Notes: a model not told the origin generated them from the letters alone. Counted from the first letter of the stretch, positions 10,115-19,408 are shown. The stretch: 21,842 bases of DNA from Paramacrobiotus richtersi (GCA_034698045.1 JAQGAU010001042.1:1-21842), one strand, 5' to 3'. Made by a program: numbers and translations.

Positions 10115-10129
10115 GTAGCAGTCTGAGTT

Positions 10130-11500
10130 TGGCACGGCACCTCTGACTCTGGTCGAGTCTTGCAAGTACAATATTTAACTGGCCTGTTCGGCTGTCGTAA
10201 CATGTGGGCATGCCACGAATGCACACTCTTATTGACTAAGAATTCGTCAGAATCTGTATCTGTTTATTGACTGCTACTGTACATATCGGAAAATGTTCAT
10301 TAATATATTCACAAAAATCAAGCTACCAGTTGCACAGCTGTATCTGTGGCTGGTACTATAAAGTAAAGTTATTTATTCGGCATAAGCCCGCTTGTACTGT
10401 GTTACCAAAGAAAAGCGTTCAAACAAAGAATTTGTCCCAGTTAGAGCGAGAAGGGACAGTAAATATGACCAATAAAAAAATTCAAATCAAGAACGCTAAT
10501 AATATAATTCTGGGGCAGTGGCATGTTACATTGTTTTATCACATCCTTGCGAACAACACTTCTGTATCCCGGGACACTGCGAGTCTGATAAACAGTTACT
10601 AAGGCCAAAAACACAAGTTTGTACATGATCCCGACCATTCCCGAACTATAGGCCAGCAGTTTCCGGGTGTACTGGATCCAGTCCCAGATCCAGACAGATC
10701 AGTACGGTAAAAATATGGCTACTGATTGTTAAGTGTTAGGTAATGGGCAACAGATATATGGAACAGGCACGCAGACACAGAACATTGCATCAGTGGTTTA
10801 GGCTGTAAAGGAGTCTGACCACGACAGCGGCGTATTTCAGCACCCGCACCGACCGGAAACGAAGCAAACACTGAACAATCATATCCAATGCTTGGCCATC
10901 TCTGCGTAATCTGTCGCTAAATAATTATGCAATAGAAATGGATCTGAATTCGTGTTCGATAAGTATAGATAAATTGCATTAACAAGTGCGCGCATCGGCA
11001 AGAGCCACATGAGAAACAAACAGCAAAGCTAGTCCAGCAGAAATCTGTTCGTGAAAACCTTGGAGGCGAACATCTACCAGGCTGAGTACTAGCGTACCCC
11101 AATGTTCGGAACCAGTTCTCACTTCTTAGCTGGTATAGTGTAGGAATCACTGAAACAACTTCAGGACTTCAGCAACAACTTCGGCAACAAACAGAACATA
11201 AAATTTTGGGTGTCCTACTTGCACCGTCATGTCTTTAAATTAAAGGTTTTCACTTTTGCGCAATTCTAGCTGCTGCATTTCGAACCTGATCTACACCGAG
11301 CCAACTCGTAGATATACGATGAACGAGAACATCACGCCACATTCCGTGGCCAGTGCCAAGTACAGTTCGAATCCGCGCACTTTTGTGCCTTCTGTACATA
11401 TATTGCAGGCCGATGCAGTGCTCAGGTTACGAGTCAGGTATTAGTTATTACAGAATTCCAGTCACTGTACAAAACTAGAAGATTTAGCTGTCTTCAGTGT
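10130..11500. other. Spacer upstream of the Ig gene
   Basis: Short frames only, none convincing. The last few hundred bases are presumably promoter and 5' UTR of the gene starting at 11550, but I see no clear TATA element. Confidence 0.4.
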
Positions 11501-11549
11501 TGTGCTTTGCCTCCAATTCCGTCTAATAGTCACGGTATCATCCTCAAAA

Positions 11550-11730
11550 ATGTTATACACTCCAGCCAGGATCTTTGTTCTGTTATTACTATCTGGTTCC
11601 GGTTTAGCGCAGGATGACTTAATTCACCAACTTCCCAGTACATTCATTCCATGCCATCTGGGGAATAAATTTGCTGAAACAGACACTCAAAACACTGGTT
11701 TCGCTTGTGTTCTAGAGAATCTTGCGAAAG
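11550..11730 (+). CDS. Exon 1: signal peptide and N segment
   Basis: First in-frame ATG (11550), followed within ten codons by a strong hydrophobic core ([13 protein letters not shown]) with likely cleavage before QDD. The mature start has two cysteines (IPCHLG, GFACVL). The donor GCGAAAG|GTAAGT is near consensus and leaves phase 1. The intron is only 70 bases (11731-11800). An upstream extension of the same frame has no ATG. Confidence 0.75.
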
Positions 11731-14700
11731 GTAAGTTATAATTTTGCTCTTTTACTACGTACAGTAGTTCTATACAAACACTACACGGGATTGTTCACAG
11801 CTGGACAAACAATCGAAGAAGTTCAGCTGCTGAAAGTCCCAGAGAACTCTAAAGTTACTCTTGATTGCATGCCAGTTGGTAACAGAACGGTGGAATTCTG
11901 GTCGGACAACGGCCGCTTTTATAGCCCCGGAGAACAGCCGGAGTGGGAATTTTCTAACGGAACATTGAAATATGAGGTAAGGTATCGATGGGCGTGGAAC
12001 GAAAAAATCGTGCGAATCAGCACTTCATGCGCGCGCGATGAAGTTGGTTTGAACTGCGCAGCTAGACGAAACACGCGCCACGGATTGGAAATCCGGAAAG
12101 CACACCCGACTCAAAACGGTACCTACGCCTGCGTCATTGTCGACGAATGCCGTTTGAGGGAAACGACAGGGCAGTGCAGGTTGCAGCTCGGCAAAGTGTA
12201 CAAGCTGGTGGTGTTGTCTGATGGTAAGAAACATTGAAGCTTCGAACAGTAAAGGTCGTTGGCATGTCATCAGTATTGATTCCGCATTGCATTTCCAGAC
12301 TCCCACTTGCTATTTTTCACAGCAAATATTTCATATTTTGTCGAAGTGCGTATAACAGTGTATGTGCTAAATGTATGGAAAGAACAGGAGTAATAGCGTC
12401 ATGCGCCGCGGGTCTTCCTTAGAACAACTTAATAAACTTAATTTTTTTGTGTATATGAATATTTGTAAGTCAAACGCACAACAGTGCAGTCAAAAATAAA
12501 CAATCATTCGTTGTTGGTTTAATTTGGATTCGGTTTTGCGATATGTAGCGGTAATAGTACCGTAATACTGAACATCTAGAAACATCCGTTGATACAGCAA
12601 GGCTGCATTAAATTTATATTTCAATAATTAAGCAAGAATTGATTTATTGGTAAGCCCCGGTATTCCTTTGACAGAGAATCCACCGAATGCGTTGCGGGAG
12701 ACATGTACAGTGTGATAAAAATGCGTACGACTAATCTGTGCCAATTTTCATTCAGTCTTCATTTTCGCTTGATTTCGATTAACATCGGAAAAAGAACGAT
12801 TGACAAAATTACATAGATTTATCGTCGTTATTGATTATTTATTTCATTCGTGGACATTTACGGATATTTGCTGCATCGTTTGCTTTACGTACAAGAATTT
12901 CGAGCAATCACCAGGAGGGACTGGGATTCATCCGATGTCCAATCGACAGCGCATGATCAGTCAGAATCATGAGTAGCTCGGAAGAAGTGTCCTGGATATC
13001 TTGGTTTTGTGGCCTGTGAGGCAACGAGTTTTTCCTTCAAGGTCAGTGGAGACTAGTTACATTCAAGATAAATTTAATCTAACAGGATTAATTAATGAGC
13101 AGATCTCGCATTATGGGCAGGCACTCGAAATGATTCTCGATCTGGAGCCGGAGGAAGAGCTGGAAGATAACCCGAACCAAAGTGATTTGATAGAGCTAGC
13201 GGCAGAGATGCATCATGAACTGATCCATTCTCGATATATATCCTCACTACCCGAGGCAACGCACAAATGGTTGACAAGTATCAAAATGCAGACCTCGGAC
13301 ACTGTCCGCCTGTTATTGCGAAAATCAGCCAGTTTTACCGATTGGTCGGATGTCCCAAGTGAAAGAATGGTGAAGTGGTATTGTACGCGTTGTATGGACG
13401 TTCACGCGCCTACATCATCCCGTCATCATCATACTGATGGAGCGTATTCTGGAACGGGATTCCCACACATGGTCTTCATGGTGAATCCTGAACTGCAACC
13501 GACGCGTCCACAAAGCCAGTTGGTTGCGCGTTTATTTGGATTCAAGGTCCATCCGCTGGTCTATCAGCTGCAGTATCAGGCTGCATCATAAAATCAGGCT
13601 CCTCAACTGTCCCAAAAACCACAATCCGCATTGTCCCGCCAAGAACCGTCTCATACGCGTGCTCGTAGCCTGTCACAATCACCCAATAACAGCAACACCG
13701 GATTTCCTGTCTCGCAAGGTCGTCTTCCATGGAATCACGATAAATGATGGATTGGTTAGCGTTCTTAACGGCACAACAGTTCAGAACATGGTGCCATTGT
13801 CATTCTCTCCAGTCTCGTGTAGTTTCGCTTTTTGCATTAGCTTGCTGCTCTAGTGCCAGGCTTCTTTTTTTGGCATCGTAACATTCTGTCTGGTTTGGTT
13901 ACTGCGTGAACGTTGGGTCAGTTTTTCGTCGTAAATAATGCCCGTTTTCAAAAACCGTTTGGAAAATTCGCTGTTTCCACTAAGGTCTAATCACTAATTT
14001 AATTTTGTGCAAATTTTCAGTGTAAAGGTATCTGTGCGTAAAATGAAAAAATGCATTCCAATAAACTTTAATCTGAAGACTGATGAACAACGCTCTTTCC
14101 ATGGAAAGTGGTTCCGATTCACCGACCCACCGTCGTATTAATGTGCATTTATTGACATATCGTCCAAGTATTCTGATCAGAAAGGAGAGTTTAAGCGCGG
14201 CATCTGTTTAGTGACCTTTTGACCATATTGCGGCACAGCCGCTGAACGCAGGAGCGACCAAAAGGGCACTGTACTGTAGGTGCAACTTCTCGCTTTCGAA
14301 GCCAGTGTTTGATTATGCCGGATGATGCAGACTTTCTGATACAGTAATAGTTTTGCAGTGTATTCACGTTACGCATTATTTGTAGGGTCCACTTCATCGA
14401 CCTGGACAACGAAAGCACTAACAACGCCTACCACATCCAGCAGACCGATAGATAATACCACTGGAACTGAGAATGCCACTGTGGATGCTTCAAGGACGCC
14501 TGCAGCTGGTATGTAGAAATGCTTTCTAGAAACGCTCGGAACTGTTCCTACCGAGCTTGCTAGTGGATATGATGGAACCTAAGTGAGCATTTGTAGGAAC
14601 CAGTTTGTCGCCCTGGCAAACGGAAACACCAGTAACGCCTACCGTATCCGGTAGACCGATCGAAACTACGATTGGAACAGAGAATTACACTGTGGATGTT

Positions 14701-16020
14701 TCAAGTACAGCTGCAGCTGGTATGTAGAAAGGCGTTTAAGAAACGCTCAGAACTATTTCTGCCGGGCAGAAGAATATTATGGAAACTCAATGACCTACGG
14801 TAGCGTCTCGATGTCCGGCAATGGTCAGCACGCACAACTCAACCAATAGAGATCGATAAAGACATTTCCGCACCCCTCGTACTTTGTCGATAGAGTTTTC
14901 CGTTAACCTTTTCAGATAAACGTCAAAATGCCCGAATCCGCTGCGGGAACGAAGTTATCGATGGTGTAAGTTAGCTCTTATCCCTAGTCCGTCATCATTG
15001 TCATAGTTTTACCCACCGCACTACAGCTGACCAAAAACCCTAAAAGCAGTAAACACGTTTTGATTTGCATGCTGGGTGCACCAGACCTAGGAGGCACGGG
15101 CCGCCGCACGGCGAACCGCTGTACTTCGAAGCGGATCAAAAATCGGGCGAAGGGGTCAGTACGGGAAGTAAAGCCATTACCGCCCTTGCCCGCCTTGCCG
15201 TCCGCTTAAAAACTGCCAATAAGTGGTCAGGATTTTGCCGCCGGGCTCGACCATCAATATCGGCAGATTTTCGTTTGGATGGTACAAACTACAGGGGCTG
15301 TCAATATCAGCCATTCAACAGCTATGTCAGGATGGTAGTTCTTGAGACTGGGAATAATTAGTACCGAACTTATTGTCACAGGTGGTGAACTGGTGTTCAT
15401 CAGAATTTAAGCGACAGTTGGTCAGCTATTCCGCACCTACCTATACCTGCCACATGCGCTAGCTGCACGCTCCATAGTTAGTCGTTACACAACTGAAATC
15501 GGTATTCAACCAACCACAGATAGTAACTTTCGGTCAGTCATCTGGGTGACAAAACGTAGGTCTATACACAGGGAGACTGTTGACAAGCGGTCCGTTTGCA
15601 AACCACATACATATTAACCGATAGCACTTTTCCTTCATTTTCCTGATCTGCTTTCGAATCCGCAGCATATACAACCTGTAGGCGCGTGAGTAGACAGCAA
15701 CGCGAAATTCACAGTGGCTTGTTGCAGCGCAATCACTGAACTCCAGTTCGACTGATACAGTCACCGTCCTTCGAAATGCCTCAGACATTCCCGACAGCCA
15801 CCATACACTTCCGCAAAACAATGAATCTCGCTTGGGTTTGTTAAAGATTTCCTTGACAATTGATGACCCACAAAGCGTGGTTGTTGGAGCGAAACAATCC
15901 AGCATTTTGCCTTTGCCCTACCAGACCACTCAAAGTCCCGGCAACGGCAGCTCCAAACCGCCCGTTGTTTCCTTTAGTGCATTGCTGATTGGATGTTGTT
16001 TATATATATGCATTGGTTAA
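11550..16020 (+). CDS. Ig-domain cell-surface protein with stalk, probably GPI-anchored
   Basis: Preferred model: exons 11550-11730, 11801-12223, 14386-14508, 14597-14719 and 15728-16020, with every internal junction in phase 1. It totals 1143 nt, or 380 residues. The order is: a signal peptide ([19 protein letters not shown]); a short Cys-containing N segment; one Ig-like domain (VTLDC, then W, then THE-type end motif NGTYAC); two Thr/Ser-rich stalk exons; a further sequon-rich stalk; and a C-terminal hydrophobic tail ending in ICIG. The tail follows a small-residue stretch (GNGSS), as in GPI-attachment signals. The predicted role is extracellular recognition or adhesion; ligand unknown. The large third interval (12224-14385) carries a CK2-beta retrocopy. 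An alternative path uses 14916-14965 and then 15925-16020 (331 residues). Domain identity is firm; the 3' exon choice is less so. Confidence 0.72.
11801..12223 (+). CDS. Exon 2: Ig-like domain
   Basis: This 423-base exon is symmetric, phase 1 at both ends, the classic arrangement for an Ig-domain exon. It shows strand B ([11 protein letters not shown]), a tryptophan strand C (VEFWSDNG), and strand E-F-G features ([20 protein letters not shown]). There are six cysteines: the canonical DC/YAC pair, plus SC with NC ([10 protein letters not shown]) and EC with QC ([11 protein letters not shown]), which could form two extra loops. N-glycosylation sequons are NRT, NGT and NGT. The acceptor is TTGTTCACAG|CTG; the donor is TCTGATG|GTAAGA. 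I would place it as a V/I-type Ig fold but cannot name a subfamily. Confidence 0.85.
12224..12968. other. Intron sequence of the Ig gene
   Basis: AT-rich, with no further exon recognised between the Ig exon and the CK2-beta retrocopy. Confidence 0.45.
12969..13747 (+). pseudogene. CSNK2B: Processed pseudogene of casein kinase II regulatory subunit beta
   Basis: CK2-beta is the regulatory subunit of protein kinase CK2 and dimerises through a zinc ribbon. This copy starts with the conserved animal N-terminus [16 protein letters not shown] at 12969, then has TGA at 13017-13019 where the family has Arg. After an indel it continues with [32 protein letters not shown] and AAEM. Near 13240 it slips frame (another frame reads [20 protein letters not shown]), slips again around [10 protein letters not shown], and returns at WSDVPSERM. 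The zinc-ribbon end [27 protein letters not shown] and QLQYQAAS-like end are kept. TAA at 13589-13591 is followed in frame by a Gln/Ser/Pro-rich extension up to TGA 13745. It has no introns and several lesions, the mark of an old retrocopy. It lies in an Ig-gene intron, same strand. Confidence 0.92.
13780..13853 (+). CDS. Possible alternative end exon of the Ig gene (hydrophobic tail)
   Basis: Acceptor GGCACAACAG|TT in phase 1 fits directly onto the Ig exon donor at 12223 (also phase 1). The 23 residues before TAG read [20 protein letters not shown] then LLL, a short hydrophobic tail like a GPI-attachment signal. The SFS followed by a Cys-containing hydrophobic run is shared with the main tail ([18 protein letters not shown]). 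Using it would give a stalkless anchored form. It lies right after the CK2-beta copy, so chance is possible. Confidence 0.35.
14060..14065 (+). terminator. Polyadenylation signal AATAAA
   Basis: AATAAA about 200 bases after the possible alternative end exon. It could serve that isoform, or it could be inherited from the 3' UTR of the CK2-beta retrocopy parent. Confidence 0.3.
14386..14508 (+). CDS. Stalk exon A, Ser/Thr-rich, 41 codons
   Basis: Acceptor CGCATTATTTGTAG|GG, donor GCAGCTG|GTATGT, phase 1 at both ends. The residues are dominated by Thr and Ser ([20 protein letters not shown]) with NTT and NAT glycosylation sites, as in mucin-like stalks. It is a duplicate of the exon at 14597-14719. 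Confidence 0.75.
14597..14719 (+). CDS. Stalk exon B, diverged duplicate of exon A
   Basis: Exactly 123 bases like exon A, with the same splice contexts (TTTGTAG| and GCAGCTG|GTATGTAG) and the same phase. The offset between copies is 211 bases. Aligned residues include S-P/T-W-x-T, TPT, RPI, GTEN and TVD. The Trp and the NYT sequon are kept. The flanking introns are also similar, so a genomic segment larger than the exon was duplicated. Confidence 0.75.
14916..14965 (+). CDS. Optional small exon of the Ig gene
   Basis: TTAACCTTTTCAG|AT in phase 1 and GATGGT|GTAAGT give a 50-base exon ([17 protein letters not shown]) that leaves phase 0. It is compatible with the acceptor at 15924|15925. The splice signals are good, but the sequence is short and unlike the stalk, so I treat it as an alternative rather than part of the main model. 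Confidence 0.3.
14970..15700. other. Intron sequence of the Ig gene, no exon assigned
   Basis: A GC-richer open frame at 15065-15361 has no recognised domain and no fitting splice pair, so I leave it unassigned. Confidence 0.4.
15728..16020 (+). CDS. Terminal exon: stalk and GPI-type tail
   Basis: Acceptor GTGGCTTGTTGCAG|CG in phase 1 accepts directly from stalk exon B. The 96 residues have four N-glycosylation sequons (NSS, NAS, NES, NGS), are rich in Ser, Thr, Pro and Asn, and end with [21 protein letters not shown] at TAA 16018-16020, split here as [11 protein letters not shown] and [11 protein letters not shown] small-residue stretch, short spacer and hydrophobic end without a basic cytoplasmic tail are the layout of a GPI signal. 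A shorter version could start at 15925 (CCCTACCAG|ACC, phase 0). The minus-strand frame at 15534-15905 is a shadow of this exon. Confidence 0.65.
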
Positions 16021-16676
16021 CGCTACGAAGCAATGGCAGTAGTTGTTGTCGCCTTTCCTCGATGTGTAACATAAACGAAGTACATTTTTTTTCTAGAACA
16101 GAGAGAACTAATTTCGATTGTGTTCTTTCCGCTTTTGCAACAGCGAAATGTTGAGAACTGTACTTCATGTAGGTTTCTTGATCAAACGTTTGCACTACAC
16201 ATCATGATGGTACAATATGCCCGGGCTTTCGTCGAACATCTGTTGATCGTACGCTACCGCTTTGCCAACATCCTCGGCGCTGTTCAACTGCACAAATTTG
16301 CACTACCTACAAAATAACAATCGACAACTACAACTCGGTTATCCTTTTATTCGAAGCGGACTGGTAAATCCATTATTGTGTAGTTGCCGGTCTGACTGTA
16401 CTGTAATTAACTTGTTGGAAGAAGTAACACAGTTCTCATTCAACCACTGAAATGAGAACACGAGAACGTATTTCTAAAAAGGCTGACCTTCTAATAGTCT
16501 GTTAAAGATGCTCTTCCAGAAGTTTGAATGTTAACCAAGAGCCCGTGTCAGAGAAAATTACTGGTATCTTTAGATTCATAAAAAACACTAAACAAAACGA
16601 GGACAACGAAATGTGAACCTAATGTATAAAACCATGTGCGCAAAAAATGAATAAAACTATCTGCGGCTGAAATAAA
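16021..16676 (+). other. 3' UTR of the Ig gene with two AATAAA signals
   Basis: AATAAA occurs at 16650-16655 and 16671-16676, the first good plus-strand signals after the stop at 16020. A UTR of about 640 bases would then run across a minus-strand RRM remnant at 16231-16302. Confidence 0.4.
16231..16302 (-). pseudogene. RNA-recognition-motif fragment, copy 2
   Basis: The minus-strand frame reads KFVQLNSAEDVGKAVAYDQQ then MFD, the beta4-alpha2 end of an RRM. The same stretch occurs, diverged, at about 17829-17885. The frame ends shortly after (TAG near 16197), without the expected last beta strand. It is therefore a truncated remnant, probably of the same gene as copy 1. Confidence 0.55.
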
Positions 16677-16679
16677 CTC

Positions 16680-17110
16680 TGGTTGGTAGACGGAAGTGAA
16701 ATACATTGCTAGATGTTGTGAAAAAGTGGATTTACTAGTGGTGAATTTACCATCGGTGTCGGACGTGTCGAAACTGAGATTTACTATTGTGGTAAGCGTC
16801 TTCTTGCTAACCGCTATGTTTTAACTTCAGTATTGTTTTCCCTGGCCCGCTTAAGTAGCCTTCGAATTAATCTCGAAAACTATGTACTGGTGAAGAAAGG
16901 TGGAATCGTAGAGCATTGGCTCGGCGTAACATGCATTATTGCCACTTTCTCTTCCTCCGGTTTGAACTGCGTAGGCATCACATGCAGTGTTCGTGGTTAT
17001 GTACAAAACAATGCCCGCTGTTCACTGGATTTCGTCCAACAAAGATACAAACAAAGTTTTAAAAACAATGATAATACGAAAGAAAATCTGTTCTACGATA
17101 TACTGTGTAC
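16680..17110. other. Spacer
   Basis: A 100-codon plus-strand frame at 16833-17135 has no ATG in good context and no recognised domain. I assign nothing. Confidence 0.4.
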
Positions 17111-17114
17111 TATG

Positions 17115-17287
17115 TCATCTCGACCACCAGCCTGAAGAAGCGACAGACTCGTAAATAATCACATACAGGCTGACAAAACATGTTTCGCCGACGCCATCCA
17201 TTTCGGGATCGTCCTGTTTACCATTTCCACAGACAAATCCAAAGAAGTTATCAGGGGTGGTGTTACGAACTTCTGTAGAAGTACTAT
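17115..17287 (-). CDS. Candidate exon, possible second half of an RRM
   Basis: Minus-strand open frame of 56 codons with no ATG, after an acceptor GTTTTCTCAAAG|AT (phase 1), ending at TGA 17117-17115. It reads VRNTTPDNFFGFVCGNGKQ then DDPEMDGVGE. FFGFVC followed by an acidic helix and MDG resembles RNP1 and the alpha2 region of an RRM. It is phase-compatible with the donor at 17599|17598 of the RRM exon upstream, across a 311-base intron. Some RRM positions are off consensus, so it may be decayed. Confidence 0.35.
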
Positions 17288-17598
17288 CTTTGAGAAAACA
17301 ATATGCAAAATATTATTTCGGTCAGCTTTCTTCACCGTGTATTATAAATTGGTTCATTTTTTTATTATTATTTGATATTAAAAAGAGCCAGTGTTGGCAG
17401 GACTTTATGTGATGTATATTGGCTGATCTGAACGCATAAACATGCCCCCGTACTGAATCGCGAATTGGCTAGGAGCCTTTGCACTACGAAATGCTTCACA
17501 GTTCAGACAAACATACAGACATCAGGCAACTTACAACGAACGCTGCAATGATAGCACTTAAACCCAAAAACTCAAAATAACGACTACTCGTAATTTAC

Positions 17599-17885
17599 CA
17601 AACCTCGAGCAGAGTTTCTCCAGATCGTCGCTGGTGCACCGGAAACGCAAATTCTCAAACGAATAGTCGCTCGAGTTGTTGACCAACTCCACAACGTTAT
17701 TGAACGATTTTTCCGTTTGGGATGGTGAATCGGCGAGAGTACGCTTGCGATTTTGCATAGGATTCCTCGTCGTTCTGGGCCACGACAGCGGACAAATGTA
17801 CACGGTTTTTCCATCCAATATTCCTCGATCATACGGTAACCGCTTTACCAACATCTCCCGCGCTGTTAAACTGCACAAATATACT
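17599..17885 (-). pseudogene. RRM-containing gene fragment, copy 1
   Basis: The frame begins with IFVQFNSAGDVGKAV, slips one base near 17832-17840 (creating TGA), and resumes as YDRGILDGKTVYICPLSW, completing the end of one RRM. After a linker (NRKRTLADSPSQTEKSFNN) it starts another RRM: SFENLRFRCTSDDLEKLCSR then FG, with donor TTTG|GTAAAT. So it would join two RNA-binding domains, as in multi-RRM splicing or RNA-processing proteins; SART3-like proteins have a similar LDG-K-x-V-x-V-x-P pattern. The frameshift and the lack of clear 5' exons argue for a pseudogene. Confidence 0.5.
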
Positions 17886-17977
17886 TAATATCAGCAATCA
17901 TTTATCCATGATACGCGATTTAACGACGACGACGATTCAACGATTTACCATGATATGTATTAATTCTTCTGTACAGA

Positions 17978-18560
17978 CTACAGCCAAATCATGTTAATGC
18001 GAAGCGCACTGTATATATTCATCGCTATCTCCGCGAAATTATATGAAATTCCTCCTTGACCCTCTACGATCGGCTCGACCTTCAGTTCCTGCGGTTTCTT
18101 GCGACTGACCACCATGTTATCACCCTGACTGACCCCCGATTTAATTGCGTTTCTCCACCTTCGGGAACTCGATAAACTCGCGATTATCTGGCACAGCTTT
18201 CTCTGCGTCAAAAGACAGCGGATTATGGAGAAGCTGTTGGAAGCGGATATTTCGGCTGCTTCGGACGGTGATTTCACGCGAGTGGATTGTTTTTTGGGTT
18301 TTTTGCTGCATTCCTCGCGGCATATACAGCCCGATTCCGCCGCACTGACGCACTTCGCTGGAAAATTCACCGCCGAGACCATTGTAAAACTGCAGTTTCG
18401 GCCTATACACCACTTCATTCACAAACCATTTTACGGGGAATAAGGCGTAATTGCAGCTGTTTAAGTTGCAAACCATAGGTGCAAGAACACGCGCCCTAAT
18501 ACGACCCGAGTTTTCTCCAAAAACACCAATTTTTCCTTCCGAAAACTTGCCAAAATTCAA
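17978..18560 (-). pseudogene. Decayed coding remnant, unidentified
   Basis: Two overlapping minus-strand frames each look protein-like in different parts. One carries CNYALFPVKWFVNEVVYRP and YNGLGGEFSSEVRQCGGI. The other takes over near 18345 with CICREECSKKPKKQSTRVKS, then RKKPQELKVEPIVEGQGG. Such switching suggests an old coding sequence with frameshifts. It lies upstream of the RRM fragment on the same strand and might be an earlier part of that gene. VRQCGGI recurs at 19229-19249 on the plus strand. I do not recognise the family. Confidence 0.3.
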
Positions 18561-18895
18561 AAGCCGCTAGAACTGTCTTTTAAGATCTTTAATATCAGCA
18601 ATAAATGGCAGGCTAATCATTTGAATTTACTTGAGAATCCTGAACGCCCGGTTTCAGAGAAGGAATTTATTGAAAATGTGGCAAAAATTCTCGTATTGAG
18701 TTTTTGGACATCATTTCCGGCTGCTGTCACCGTAATGCAGCTATGACCAAATTCTTTTGACCAACGCCCGAAACTGATTAAGAACATTGGGCTAAGCATG
18801 TCTGTATGCTTTTCGAAAGAAAACAATTGATTGTCTTATCCCCAGCATTGCCAGAGCACTGTTTCCTGCCTGCCCTTGCCCCCTCGACCCCTGAG

Positions 18896-19116
18896 GGGCT
18901 CTAAAACCTGAAAGTCCCATCCAAGCGAGCCTGGAAACGGTTTCTAGGCTAAAGGACTCCTTTAGTGACGATATGAATGCGATTTGGTATCAATTCAGAA
19001 CCAGCAGATTTTCTGACCAATTATCTGAAAGAAAGTTCCCACCGCTGGAAACGCTTCGCAGCTACTTCTCGCACACGGTGTTCTGCAATCTGGGTGGTGT
19101 CATGAGAGCAGGGTAG
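18896..19116 (+). CDS. Unidentified 72-codon open exon
   Basis: It follows a long pyrimidine-rich acceptor (CTTGCCCCCTCGACCCCTGAG) in phase 1 and runs to TAG 19114-19116. It reads like a conserved protein: ASLETVSRLKDSFSDDMNAI, WYQFRTSRFSDQLSERKFPP, LETLRSYFSHTVFCNLGGVM then RAG. The predicted content is helical with conserved-looking aromatic residues. No ATG opens it (first Met is about 25 codons in). No partner exon was found. I cannot name it; it could be an exon of an unannotated gene or a retrocopy fragment. Confidence 0.4.
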
Positions 19117-19228
19117 ATCTGATCACGGCCATTTTATGCCGTTAAATAGCCAATAAAGAGGGCTTTCAATTGCACGTAACAGATAAGCAATGTTACTTCT
19201 CACTGATTTTATAAAAAATCGGGAAAAA

Positions 19229-19408
19229 AGTGCGTCAGTGCGGTGGAATCAGTCTTGTACTTCCACCTGACAACAATCGGCCATTAACTGTACTTTCTGA
19301 TGGTATAAAAAAGTGTCCCAGTATACTCATGCACGTTTTAGTACTTTCGGTCCAAAGTGATCACCTGTTTACAGCTTGCAGCTTATGGATAAATGCATAA
19401 AGCCGCTA
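19229..19408 (+). pseudogene. Short open remnant sharing VRQCGGI with the minus-strand remnant
   Basis: Plus-strand frame VRQCGGISLVLPPDNNRPLT then VLSDGIKKCPSIL. The DNA word GTGCGTCAGTGCGG(T/C)GGAATC also occurs inverted near 18334-18355. It is too short and isolated to be a gene by itself. Confidence 0.25.

Noticed and set aside
11340-11385. tRNA-like B box (AGTTCGAATCC)
   Set aside because: The only A-box-like word is too close, and no acceptor stem or anticodon arm can be drawn.
13001-13591. 196-codon frame as an intact CK2-beta gene
   Set aside because: It begins at a TTG, lacks the true start, which lies in another frame upstream, and contains out-of-frame stretches. It is a pseudogene.
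15065-15361. 98-codon GC-rich plus-strand frame inside the Ig-gene intron
   Set aside because: No phase-compatible splice pair and no recognised domain.
15534-15905. 123-codon minus-strand frame starting [10 protein letters not shown]
   Set aside because: It lies antisense to the glycosylation-rich terminal exon of the Ig gene, which has better splice and composition support. Treated as a shadow.
16833-17135. 100-codon plus-strand frame
   Set aside because: Partly antisense to the RNP1-like exon and lacks any recognised motif.
18300-18330. Kinesin-4-like cysteine-rich motif in CICREEC
   Set aside because: Only three spaced cysteines, with none of the following CxC repeats.
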